Positions 7,732 to 15,549 of a stretch of 64,000 nt of DNA are shown here, piece by piece. Origin of the DNA: Tectiglobus sp965223355 (lineage in GTDB: Bacteria; Pseudomonadota; Alphaproteobacteria; Rhizobiales; Hyphomicrobiaceae); assembly GCA_965223355.1 (NCBI GenBank), contig CBDCWE010000003.1, positions 3,038,001 through 3,102,000 of the forward strand, given 5' to 3'. The translations under genes and the position numbers were made by a program. How positions within the stretch are numbered: the first letter of the stretch is position 1; each line of letters starts with the position of its first letter. Below the pieces are notes generated by a model, which saw only the letters and a list, made by a program, of their open reading frames with translations, had not been told where the DNA came from and searched no databases.

Positions 7732-8055
7732 ATGGCCAAGCCGAGAGTAAAGGTGCCGAAAAGCGCCGACAAAAACGACGTCATCACCATCAAGACACTG
7801 ATCAGCCACAAGATGGAGACCGGCCTGCGCAAGGACAAGAAAACCGGTGGTCTGATCCCGCGCAAGATCATCAACAAGTTCGTTGCCAAGTTCAACGGCG
7901 AGCAGGTGTTTGCCGTCGATATCGAACCTGCCGTGTCGGCCAACCCGTTTCTGCAGTTCAACGTTAAGGTTCCCGAAAGCGGCGAGTTCGAGTTCATGTG
8001 GACCGAAGACGGCGGCAAGGTCTTCTCGACTAAGAAAAAAATCAAAGTGGGCTAA
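7732..8055 (+). CDS. soxZ: SoxZ, partner of SoxY
   Basis: A 107-residue protein with no signal peptide and an immunoglobulin-like beta fold. Features include PRVKVPKSADKND near the start, SHKMETGLRKDKK, and a C-terminal KKKIKVG. It forms the SoxYZ heterodimer and probably leaves the cytoplasm by riding on SoxY. Length and order (soxY-soxZ-soxA) are canonical. AAGGAA precedes the ATG. No Cys is present, as expected for a non-carrier subunit. Confidence 0.95.
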   Translation: MAKPRVKVPKSADKNDVITIKTLISHKMETGLRKDKKTGGLIPRKIINKFVAKFNGEQVFAVDIEPAVSANPFLQFNVKVPESGEFEFMWTEDGGKVFSTKKKIKVG

Positions 8056-8113
8056 GTCCGCACCGGCTGTTCCTGACAGCCTTTAAGCCCAACTTGGGGA
8101 GGAAATACCAACA

Positions 8114-8974
8114 ATGAAAACAGCAGTGAACATCCTTGGTCACGGCCTGCTCGCCATTGCTGCGATTGGCTTGATGAGCGTTGCGCCAAATGCCGAGCCG
8201 AATGACAACGAGCTCGTCATGGACGGCCAGAAGTTCGTCACCAAACTCGCCGGCCCGAAGGATGGCCCGCTTGACGAGATCTATTCCGGTTGGCGGTTCC
8301 GCACACCGGCGACCCAGAAGCTCCAGCTCGATGACTTCGAGAACCCGGGCTTTCCGCTCGTCGATCTTGGCGCCGAGCTGTGGAACAAGGTTGAGGGCAC
8401 GGCCGGCAAGGCGTGCGCCAGCTGTCACAACGATGCGTCGGTCACCATGAAGGGTGTCCGCGCTGCGATGCCGAAGTGGCACAAGCAGGCCGGCAAACCG
8501 CAGGCCCTTCAGCAGCACATCAACTACTGCCGCACCGAGCGCATGGGTGCCAAGCCATGGAAATGGGAATCCAACCAGATGCTCGGCACGGCCGCCTACG
8601 TCGGCATGCAATCGCGCGGCATGCCGGTCAAAGTCAGCATCGACGGCAAGTTCAAGGACTTCTACGACAAGGGCAAGAAGATTTACTACACCCGTGTCGG
8701 CCAGCTCGACATGGCCTGTGCCGGCTGTCATGAAGCCAATCACGGCAAGATGATCCGCGCCGACCACCTCAGCCAGGGCCAGACCAACGGTTTTCCACTG
8801 TATCGTTTTAAGTGGCAGAAGATGGGTTCGATTCACCGCCGCTTCAAAGGCTGCATGAAGAACATCCGCGCCAAGCCCTACAAAGTCGGCAGTGATGAGT
8901 TCGTTGCCCTTGAACTCTACGTCGCATCACGCGGCCAGGGCCTGTCCGTCGAGACGCCCGCCGTGCGCAACTAA
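8114..8974 (+). CDS. soxA: SoxA, dihaem cytochrome c subunit of SoxAX
   Basis: A 286-residue exported protein. The signal covers about residues 1-27. It has two haem motifs, CASCH (101-105) and CAGCH (202-206), as in dihaem SoxA of Paracoccus and Rhodovulum. Cys247 in FKGCMKN corresponds to the active-site Cys that is a haem ligand and is persulfurated in known structures. It couples thiosulfate to SoxY. GGAGG lies ten bases before the ATG. It is followed by an unusually long, hairpin-rich gap before soxB. Confidence 0.95.
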   Translation: MKTAVNILGHGLLAIAAIGLMSVAPNAEPNDNELVMDGQKFVTKLAGPKDGPLDEIYSGWRFRTPATQKLQLDDFENPGFPLVDLGAELWNKVEGTAGKACASCHNDASVTMKGVRAAMPKWHKQAGKPQALQQHINYCRTERMGAKPWKWESNQMLGTAAYVGMQSRGMPVKVSIDGKFKDFYDKGKKIYYTRVGQLDMACAGCHEANHGKMIRADHLSQGQTNGFPLYRFKWQKMGSIHRRFKGCMKNIRAKPYKVGSDEFVALELYVASRGQGLSVETPAVRN

Positions 8975-8981
8975 GATCATC

Positions 8982-9025
8982 GTGCCTTGGGTTGGGTCCG
9001 CAACAGCCGTTCCGACCCAAGGCAC
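8982..9025. repeat. HR1 hairpin a, covarying copy downstream of soxA
   Basis: GTGCCTTGGGT pairs with ACCCAAGGCAC (9015-9025). Compared with the copy at 2748, three positions of the left arm change and each is matched by a change in the right arm. The following linker again contains CGCCACTTTGGAGGCG. It may act as a terminator or RNA-stability element for soxXYZA. Confidence 0.75.
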
Positions 9026-9395
9026 AAACTTGAGCGCCACTTTGGAGGCGCCGACAGGGGCCGCCCGGAAATCGCATGGCCGTTGGGCGGCATGGGCACG
9101 TGATGCGGCATGGAACGTCAGGCAAAGTCAGGCATGGATTGGTGATGGCGTGAGCGACGCCGAAGACGTCATACCGGGACTTGGCTTGTGCTGGCGCCGG
9201 CCGCGGTTGCCGGCACCGATCATGCTACTGGTGCGGCGCTTGTCGGATAATGGGCCCCGGCGACGTGCGCCGGATGACGCGGAGTAAAGAGTTTTGCCCG
9301 GCCAAGTCGGCCCTCTGGTGGGCCGATCCGGTGTTCAGCCGTCACGGCCAGCCACCGGCTTCGGCCGCCGGCTGGCCGGTGGAGAATGCACAATC

Positions 9396-9450
9396 GAGCA
9401 ACCGGCCATTGTTCGGGATCGGAACGATTGCGAACAATGGCCGGTTGCTC
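9396..9450. repeat. HR1 hairpin b, covarying copy between soxA and soxB
   Basis: GAGCAACCGGCCATTGTTCG pairs over 20 bp with its complement ending at 9450. It has the same outer GAGCAAC/GTTGCTC stem and same loop core (ATCGGAACGAT) as other HR1 copies, but three inner pairs differ by matched substitutions. About 345 bp of GC-rich hairpin-prone sequence separates it from hairpin a at 8982. Confidence 0.75.
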
Positions 9451-9484
9451 TCAATCATTTCCGCCTCAGGCGGGTCCACCCGAG

Positions 9485-9564
9485 CCGGCCCGCTGCGCCG
9501 CCCGGCCGCCCCGAGAACGCATGAGATCATGGCCATTGGGCGGCCGGGCGGCGCAGCGGGCCGG
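9485..9564. repeat. 27-bp perfect inverted repeat 60 bp upstream of soxB
   Basis: The arms at 9485-9511 and 9538-9564 are perfectly complementary and almost entirely G and C. The 26-base loop contains a CATGAGATCATGG dyad related to family-4 repeats. Such a stem could block read-through from soxA or act as an attenuator; its function is unknown. Confidence 0.9.
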
Positions 9565-9626
9565 CGATGCGTTTGCGCTGGACGAGCGCAAATGATCTCA
9601 GGTCGATTGTTGGGAGTGCGCAGCAC

Positions 9627-11324
9627 ATGGTTTCACGTCGCGAATTTCTGCAGGCAGCGGTCGCTGCAGGTGTCTTTGCCGGCGGTGCCGGCACCGGCCG
9701 TTGGAGTGCCTTGGCAGCCACGCAAAAACTGATGAGCGAGGCGGACCTGCTCAGGTTTCCAACCTACGGCAACGTGTCGATCGTCCACATCACCGACAAT
9801 CACGCCCAGCTGCTGCCGGTCTACTTCCGGGAACCGTCGATCAACCTTGGCGTCGGCGAGGCTGCCGGCAAGCCGCCGCACCTGACGGGTAAGGATTTTC
9901 TCAAGCAGTACAACATCACGCCCAAAACCCCGCAGGCCTACGCGCTGAGTTCCGAAGATTACGTCGCGCTCGCCAACACCTATGGCCGGCTCGGCGGCAT
10001 GGACCGTGTTGCCACCGTCCTCAAGGCGATCCGGGCCGAGCGCCCGGACAATGTCCTGTTTCTGGATGGCGGCGATACCTGGCAGGGCAGCTACACGTCG
10101 CTTAAGACCCGCGGCCAGGACATGGTCGACGTCATGAACGCCCTGCAACCGGATGCCATGACCTCCCATTGGGAGTTCACCTACGGCATCGATCGCGTCA
10201 AACAGATCGTCGACGATCTGCCATTCGCCTTCCTGGGCGGCAACATATTCGACAATGAATGGGATGAGCCGGCCTTTGAAGCGATGAAAATGTTCGAGCG
10301 CGGCGGCGTCAAAATCGCGGTGATCGGCCAGGCCTTCCCGTACTTGCCAGTGGCCAATCCGCGCTGGATGTTCCCGAAACTGTCGTTCGGCATTCGCGAA
10401 GAGCAAATGCAAAACAACGTCACCAAGGCCCGCAAGCAGGGCGCCCAGCTGGTCGTGGTTCTCTCCCACAACGGTTTTGACGTTGATCGCAAGATGGCCT
10501 CCCGCGTCACGGGCATCGACGTCGTCCTCAGCGGCCACACGCATGATGCATTGCCGGAGCCCGTGGTCGTCGGCAAGACGCTGGTCATTGCGAGCGGCTC
10601 ACACGGCAAGTTCCTGTCGCGCCTCGACGTCGATGTGCAGGATGGCAAGGTCAAGGGCTACAGGTATCGCCTCATTCCGATGTTTGCCGATGTCATAACG
10701 CCGGACAAGGAGACAACCGAACTGATCAAGAAGGTTCGCGCGCCCTTCAAAGCCGAACTTGAAAAGGTCGTCGGCAAGACCGACTCGCTGCTCTACCGCC
10801 GCGGTAATTTCAACGGCACCTTCGATGATCTGATTTGCGATGCACTGCTGTCCGAACGCCAGGCCGACATTGCGCTTTCACCCGGCTTCCGGTGGGGTGC
10901 GACCGTTCTGCCCGATAGCGACCTGACCGTTGAAGACGTCTATTCGGCCACCGGCATGACTTATCCGAATGCCTATCGCACCACCATGACAGGTAAGTTC
11001 CTCAAGGACATTCTGGAGGATGTCGCCGACAACCTGTTCCACCCCGACCCCTATTACCAGCAGGGCGGCGACATGGTTCGTGTCGGCGGTATGGGCTACC
11101 GCATCAATGTCAAGGCGGCGATGGGCTCTCGGATTTCGGACATGACCGTGCTCAAGACCGGCACGCCGGTGGATCCGAACAAGACCTACGTCGTCGCCGG
11201 GTGGGCATCGGTCAATGAGGGCACCGAAGGCCCGCCGATCTGGGATGTCGTCATCAACTACATCAAGAAGCAGGGCACCGTGAAACTGAAGCCCAACCGC
11301 TCGGTCATTGTCGAAGGCGCCTGA
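9627..11324 (+). CDS. soxB: SoxB, thiosulfohydrolase
   Basis: A 565-residue periplasmic enzyme of the 5'-nucleotidase/metallophosphatase superfamily. It hydrolyses the terminal sulfone of SoxY-bound thiosulfate to release sulfate. The Tat signal SRREFL is at residues 3-8. Dimanganese-site motifs are HITDNH (54-59), GGDTWQGS, SHNGFD and SGHTHD. The length is typical. The ATG at 9627 gives the Tat motif at the very N-terminus, with GGGAG upstream; an in-frame extension to 9567 lies inside the hairpin region and is unlikely to be translated. It is separated from soxA by 650 bp of repeats, so it probably has its own promoter. Confidence 0.96.
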   Translation: MVSRREFLQAAVAAGVFAGGAGTGRWSALAATQKLMSEADLLRFPTYGNVSIVHITDNHAQLLPVYFREPSINLGVGEAAGKPPHLTGKDFLKQYNITPKTPQAYALSSEDYVALANTYGRLGGMDRVATVLKAIRAERPDNVLFLDGGDTWQGSYTSLKTRGQDMVDVMNALQPDAMTSHWEFTYGIDRVKQIVDDLPFAFLGGNIFDNEWDEPAFEAMKMFERGGVKIAVIGQAFPYLPVANPRWMFPKLSFGIREEQMQNNVTKARKQGAQLVVVLSHNGFDVDRKMASRVTGIDVVLSGHTHDALPEPVVVGKTLVIASGSHGKFLSRLDVDVQDGKVKGYRYRLIPMFADVITPDKETTELIKKVRAPFKAELEKVVGKTDSLLYRRGNFNGTFDDLICDALLSERQADIALSPGFRWGATVLPDSDLTVEDVYSATGMTYPNAYRTTMTGKFLKDILEDVADNLFHPDPYYQQGGDMVRVGGMGYRINVKAAMGSRISDMTVLKTGTPVDPNKTYVVAGWASVNEGTEGPPIWDVVINYIKKQGTVKLKPNRSVIVEGA

Positions 11325-11370
11325 TCACAAGTTCAATTTCGCGAGATCGGCACTTAAGTCGATCTTTTCA

Positions 11371-11400
11371 ACTTCATATTCGCATATTAGAATATGAAGT
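11371..11400. promoter_or_regulatory. candidate SoxR/SqrR operator upstream of soxC (30-bp palindrome)
   Basis: ACTTCATATTC, eight bases, GAATATGAAGT: perfect 11-base arms containing ATTC-N8-GAAT. It lies in the soxB-soxC gap, 57 bp before the chosen soxC start, and is the best palindrome of the set. It implies that soxCD is separately controlled. Confidence 0.7.
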
Positions 11401-11456
11401 TGGTTGCGGCCATGGCCAAGCTGACCTGGCCCGGTCGCGCACTCGGGAGCAGCAAA

Positions 11457-12743
11457 GTGACCAAGCAGACAGACCCACAGCAAACCGCGCCCGTCGCATC
11501 GCGGCGATCGTTTCTCACGGGCAGCCTCGTCGCCGGCGGCGCCGTGATCGGAGCGGGGCTCGCCGCCCGCGCCGGCGAACCGGACCCGGCCATTACGCAG
11601 ACACAGGAATGGGCCCAGGTCCTGGGCGAGGGCGTCGATGCGCGCCCCTACGGCACGCCGTCGGACTTCGAGAAGCATGTGGTCCGCCGCAATGTTCCAT
11701 GGCTCACCGCGTCAGCGGAATCGTCGGTGAATTTCACGCCACTCCACGCGCTTGATGGCATCATCACGCCGAACGGGCTGTGCTTTGAACGCCACCACGC
11801 CGGCATCGCGCTCGTCGACCCGGCGAAGTATCGCTTGATGATCAACGGCCTGGTCGACAAGCCGATGGTCTTTACGCTCGACGACCTCAAGCGCTTTCCG
11901 CGGGTCAACAAGATCTTCTTTCTGGAATGCGCCGCCAATTCCGGCATGGAATGGCGTGGCGCCCAGCTCAACGGCTGCCAGTTCACGCACGGCATGGTCC
12001 ACAACGTCATGTACACCGGCGTACCTCTCAAGTACTTGCTTGCCGAAGCCGGCGTCAAAACCAATGCCAAGTGGCTGATGCCGGAAGGCGGCGATGCCTC
12101 GGGCATGAACCGCTCCGTGCCGCTGTTTAAAGGCATGGCAGACTGCCTTGTCGCGTTTGCCATGAACGGTGAAGCGCTGCGCCCCGAGCAGGGTTATCCG
12201 GTGCGCCTTGTCGTGCCCGGCTGGGAAGGCAACATGTGGGTGAAATGGTTGCGCCGGATCGACGTTGGCGATCAACCTTGGCATGCCCGCGAGGAAACCT
12301 CCAAGTACACCGATTTGATGGACAACGGCAAAGCCCGGCGTTTTACCTGGGAAATGGATTGCAAGTCGGTGATCACCAATCCGTCGCCGCAGGCCCCGTT
12401 CAAACACAACAAGGGCCAGACGGTGGTGACCGGCCTGGCATGGTCCGGTCGCGGCACCGTCAAGCGGGTCGACGTCACCATCGATGGCGGCAAGAACTGG
12501 CACACGGCCCGCCTCGACGGGCCAAGCCTGGATAAGTCGTTGCACCGCTTCTATTTCGACTTTGACTGGAACGGCAAGCCGCTGCTGTTGCAATCGCGTG
12601 CGATCGACTCGACCGGTTATGTGCAACCCACAAAGGATGAGCTGCGCAAAGTGCGCGGCACCAACTCAATCTACCACAACAACGGCATCCAGACCTGGCA
12701 TGTGCGCGACAACGGAGAAGTGGAAAATGTCGAAGTCTCTTAA
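11457..12743 (+). CDS. soxC: SoxC, molybdenum-cofactor sulfane dehydrogenase subunit
   Basis: A 428-residue exported protein of the sulfite-oxidase family. The Tat signal SRRSFL is near residue 15-20. The molybdopterin domain has the Mo-ligand Cys158 in FFLECAANSG, and the C-terminal dimerisation domain contains GRGTVKRVDVTIDGG. With SoxD it oxidises the SoxY-bound sulfane sulfur by six electrons, so its presence predicts complete oxidation to sulfate without sulfur globules. I chose the GTG at 11457 (GGGAG upstream). An in-frame ATG at 11394 lies inside the operator palindrome and would place a long leader before the Tat motif. Confidence 0.93.
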   Translation: MTKQTDPQQTAPVASRRSFLTGSLVAGGAVIGAGLAARAGEPDPAITQTQEWAQVLGEGVDARPYGTPSDFEKHVVRRNVPWLTASAESSVNFTPLHALDGIITPNGLCFERHHAGIALVDPAKYRLMINGLVDKPMVFTLDDLKRFPRVNKIFFLECAANSGMEWRGAQLNGCQFTHGMVHNVMYTGVPLKYLLAEAGVKTNAKWLMPEGGDASGMNRSVPLFKGMADCLVAFAMNGEALRPEQGYPVRLVVPGWEGNMWVKWLRRIDVGDQPWHAREETSKYTDLMDNGKARRFTWEMDCKSVITNPSPQAPFKHNKGQTVVTGLAWSGRGTVKRVDVTIDGGKNWHTARLDGPSLDKSLHRFYFDFDWNGKPLLLQSRAIDSTGYVQPTKDELRKVRGTNSIYHNNGIQTWHVRDNGEVENVEVS

Positions 12744-13398
12744 GCTCGCGTCCGCGCTGGTTCTGATGCTCGCCCTGTCCGGCGCCGCCAGCAACGTGTC
12801 GGCAGCGGACAATAAGAAACTAGGTCTCGGCCGCGTTGCCCATCCCGAGGAAGTCAAAGCCTGGGACATTGACGTTCGCCCGGATGGCCACGGCCTGCCA
12901 ACGGGACAGGGCAAGGTCTCCGACGGTGAGACGATTTACGCCGAACAATGTGCCGTCTGCCATGGCGATTTCGGTGAAGGCAAGGATCGCTGGCCGGTGC
13001 TGGTCGGCGGCAACGGCACGCTCGCCAGCGCGGATCCCGTCAAGACTATCGGCTCTTACTGGCCCTATGCCTCGACCGTCTTTGACTATGTCCGCCGCTC
13101 GATGCCGTTCGGCAACGCCCAGTCCCTGTCGGCCAACGACACCTATGCCCTGACGGCTTATCTGCTTTACATGAACGAAATTGTTGATGACGAAGATTTC
13201 GTCTTGTCGGACAAGAACTTTTCCAAGGTGCGTTTGCCCAACGAAAAGAACTTCATCAAGGACACGCGTCCCGACACCCAGCTCATAACCGAGCGCGAGC
13301 CGTGCATGAAGAACTGCAAGACGGACGTCAAGATCACCATGCGCGCGCGCATTCTCGACGTCACGCCGGAAGCGGAAAACAAGGCCAAAAAGGAATAG
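12727..13398 (+). CDS. soxD: SoxD, c-type cytochrome subunit of sulfane dehydrogenase
   Basis: A 223-residue exported cytochrome c. The signal is about residues 1-27 and there is one haem site, CAVCH (Cys75, Cys78, His79); MPFGNAQ may supply the distal Met. It accepts electrons from SoxC. Some SoxD proteins have two haem motifs (Paracoccus), while this one has a single haem domain followed by a C-terminal tail with CMKNC, a Cys pair with no assigned role. The start overlaps the end of soxC by 17 bp, indicating translational coupling. No soxE, soxF or soxG follows. Confidence 0.92.
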   Translation: MSKSLKLASALVLMLALSGAASNVSAADNKKLGLGRVAHPEEVKAWDIDVRPDGHGLPTGQGKVSDGETIYAEQCAVCHGDFGEGKDRWPVLVGGNGTLASADPVKTIGSYWPYASTVFDYVRRSMPFGNAQSLSANDTYALTAYLLYMNEIVDDEDFVLSDKNFSKVRLPNEKNFIKDTRPDTQLITEREPCMKNCKTDVKITMRARILDVTPEAENKAKKE

Positions 13399-13950
13399 TA
13401 GATCTATTGCCTTACAGACTGAACTCGACTATTCCGCGGCCGCGACCGGCCATTCAAAGCCCATGATCTCATGGGCCCTCGCGGTAGTGTTGTCTAATCG
13501 TGGTTTCCACTGTCTGTCGTTACCTTGCCGGGAGCTGTGTTGTCTTCGCAGTCGCGTTTGGTTGCTGCGCCATGGTGGTCGCTTGAGGTCAATCTCCTTA
13601 TGTCCAGAACGCAATCGCATGATGCGTTGCCACACTACCCACAGGATGATTGTGCCTCGCCCCGGCAGGGGTCCGATTTCAGGCGATTGGTCCTGCCTGG
13701 TTATCTGCCTATTGTTCGTCGATCCTCCTCACTTCTCAATTTGAGCCCTATTCTTTTGTTTGGCCTCACCAGAGGCCATTCTTCTGCCTCGACCCCATTC
13801 TTCCGCCTCGACGGTAGACCGGCGACGCCATCGCGCACAGTGGCGGTCAGGGCTTGCCGCTTCTTCAGCGGCAACCGAAGGCTTGGCCTTGACGGCCGCG
13901 AGCACGTTGGCATGCTCGAGAGAGACGGGACTTTGATTGTACGTGAACTT
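13399..13950. other. gap after soxD with a family-4 repeat; no convincing gene
   Basis: The first about 80 bp (from CAGACTGAACTC near 13416 to the dyad CCCATGATCTCATGGG near 13470) resemble the repeat at 54318-54400. The rest has several unrelated open frames on both strands, none with a recognisable product, RBS or consistent codon pattern. It could be decayed sequence next to the insertion element. Confidence 0.5.
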
Positions 13951-13951
13951 A

Positions 13952-14022
13952 GAGCAACCTGCCTTTATTCGGAATCGGAACGATCCCGAATAACGATCCC
14001 GAATAAAGGCAGAAAGTTGCTC
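13952..14022. repeat. HR1 hairpin b with internal 13-bp duplication, abutting the IS110 gene
   Basis: The same GAGCAAC/GTTGCTC outer stem in reverse orientation. The segment ACGATCCCGAATA is present twice in tandem, enlarging the loop side. The linker then runs GCCTCTAAAGCACGATGATC, lacking hairpin a, as if deleted between two TAAAG copies. The repeat ends just before the transposase stop codon. Confidence 0.85.
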
Positions 14023-14045
14023 GCCTCTAAAGCACGATGATCTAG

Positions 14046-15077
14046 TCATGCCGGTATACTTTCGCGTTTCCAGTCGAACGGTTCCTGGCTGATCCAGATC
14101 CTGTGAAGAACAACAGCGAGTTTTCGGGCAAGCGCGACCTTGGCCTTCTTGGGTCCGCTTCTTTTCGCCAGATGCATGGCCCAATCCTGCAGCGCGCATT
14201 TTCGTTTGACACGGGTCAGCAGAACATTGGCAGCTTCAAAAAGATAGCTACGCATCAAGCCGTCACCGCATTTCGAGATGTGACCCGTCACATCACACTC
14301 GCCAGATTGATACCGGCGCGGCGTGAGCCCGAGGTAAGCACCAACAGATCGCGATCGTCGGAACCGATGAGGGTCTTCGATCGTCGCGATGAAAGACAGA
14401 GCCGTAATGAGCCCAACACCTGGCACCGTCATCAACCGCTGGCATACCTCAGATTGCCGGGCGATCGACGACAACCTGGCATCAAGGCTGCCAATCCGCT
14501 CTCCAATTGTTCGCCAGACATGCAATAGAGGCATGATGACATCGCCAAGATCCTGGTTATCGTCAAGCAACTCAAGACACCGCTTGTCGAACAGGTTACC
14601 CCCTGCCGGACCAACGACAACGCCGAATGTCTTGAACAATCCTCTGATCTGATTGCTGAGATCGCGGCGCATATCCACCAGACTTGCCCTGATACGAATG
14701 AGAGCTCGCACTCGATGGGTAGCATAGCTCTTAACTGAGACTTCACGATACCAACCTGTGCGGACAATCTGAGCAAGACCGTCAGCGTCATTGCTGTCGG
14801 TTTTGTTGATCTGAAGCGATAGAGCCGCATGGGCATGGCGCGCTTCAAGACAAACGACCGGAAGGTTGAGCCGCCGCAACTCTAACGTAAGCCAGGTTGA
14901 CAACGGTCCGGTTTCAAGACCAATACGATGAACCATTTCGAAACTCGAAATGGCTGATGCAATTCTTTCGGGCGTCGTTAGACTCTGTCCACGCCAAACA
15001 ATCTCGCCATCTCGATCAACAACTGAAATCGCCGTTTTGGCCAGCGACACATCCAAGCCGATGTAATAGTCCATCAT
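14046..15077 (-). CDS. IS110-family transposase
   Basis: A 343-residue recombinase. The N-terminal RuvC-like DEDD domain begins YIGLDVSLAKT, with further acidic residues in GLETGPLS and NKTDSNDADG. The C-terminal transposase_20 domain contains VPGVGLITALSFIATIED and GAYLGLTPRRYQSGE, with the conserved Ser/Gly region of IS110 enzymes. The length is normal and the frame intact, so it may be active. IS110 elements lack terminal inverted repeats, so ends are uncertain. The long noncoding stretch upstream of the gene (15078 to about 15357) is where IS110-group elements encode their bridge RNA. Confidence 0.92.
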   Translation of the reverse strand: MMDYYIGLDVSLAKTAISVVDRDGEIVWRGQSLTTPERIASAISSFEMVHRIGLETGPLSTWLTLELRRLNLPVVCLEARHAHAALSLQINKTDSNDADGLAQIVRTGWYREVSVKSYATHRVRALIRIRASLVDMRRDLSNQIRGLFKTFGVVVGPAGGNLFDKRCLELLDDNQDLGDVIMPLLHVWRTIGERIGSLDARLSSIARQSEVCQRLMTVPGVGLITALSFIATIEDPHRFRRSRSVGAYLGLTPRRYQSGECDVTGHISKCGDGLMRSYLFEAANVLLTRVKRKCALQDWAMHLAKRSGPKKAKVALARKLAVVLHRIWISQEPFDWKRESIPA

Positions 15078-15357
15078 TACTCTCCATCAATTCGTCTAGC
15101 CGGTTAACAGAGAGTGGCCACGATAGAGCGATTACGCCATGTCCAGAATCTTTCGCACTTTCGATTTTGGCTGCGGGCTCGGCGCGACGATCTCAAGTGG
15201 TCAGGTTTGTGTTCAATGATCTCTCCTTTCGCAGCAATTCCATGTTGAGATAACGCTTTGCCGACCAGGTCGTGCCGGCGACGTGCCGGTATGACATCTT
15301 TGATGGTGATCACTCAATCAGCGGTCGTGTGCGCCAATTCTTAAGCGGGGCGGTATA
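15078..15357 (-). ncRNA. candidate IS110 left end with bridge RNA
   Basis: This 280-bp noncoding stretch lies upstream of the transposase. It is the expected location of the bridge RNA in IS110-group elements (established for IS621-like members). TGCCGGTAT at 15284-15292 recurs at 14049-14057, at the other end beside the transposase stop, and CGGTATA recurs at 15351-15357 next to the HR2 fragment, as might be expected if the RNA carries a donor-guide sequence. The RNA boundaries cannot be defined by eye. Confidence 0.4.
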
Positions 15358-15417
15358 ACAATCCCGCCAAAGGGCATTGCCCTTTTAAAGCCTGAGACTT
15401 GTTCAGAGGTTCCCTAG
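15358..15417. repeat. HR2 fragment beside the IS110 element
   Basis: Only the last module of HR2 remains (AATCCCGCCAAAGGG, a partial CCAAAGGG palindrome, then GCCTGAGACTTGTTCAGAGG). The missing left part would lie where the IS110 element begins, which suggests that insertion or later recombination removed it. Confidence 0.7.
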
Positions 15418-15423
15418 ATCATC

Positions 15424-15467
15424 GTGCTTTAAGTTGGAACCGCTATTGCGGTTCCAACTTAAAGCAC
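15424..15467. repeat. HR1 hairpin a
   Basis: Identical to the 2748 copy except for one loop base. It has a 20-bp perfect stem and is followed by the standard linker and hairpin b. Confidence 0.9.
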
Positions 15468-15491
15468 AAAGATGATCGCCACTTTAGAGGC

Positions 15492-15549
15492 GAGCAACTT
15501 TCTGCCTTTATTCGGGATCGTTCCGATTCCGAATAAAGGCAGGTTGCTC
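15492..15549. repeat. HR1 hairpin b, overlapping the stop codon of the LplT-Aas fusion
   Basis: A complete GAGCAAC/GTTGCTC hairpin. The leftward gene's TAG stop (15549-15551) shares a base with the repeat, so the repeat forms the immediate 3' end of that mRNA. Confidence 0.88.

Noticed and set aside
9052..9395. Possible small gene in the soxA-soxB gap
   Set aside because: Frames are short, GC-biased and interrupted by hairpins, and no conserved sox gene of that size belongs there.
13525..14040. Open frames in the soxD-IS110 gap
   Set aside because: There is no RBS or known motif, and part lies in the HR1 repeat.
13399..15360. Possible soxE, soxF, soxG downstream of soxD
   Set aside because: No cytochrome or flavocytochrome sequence follows; the region is repeats and an IS110 element.
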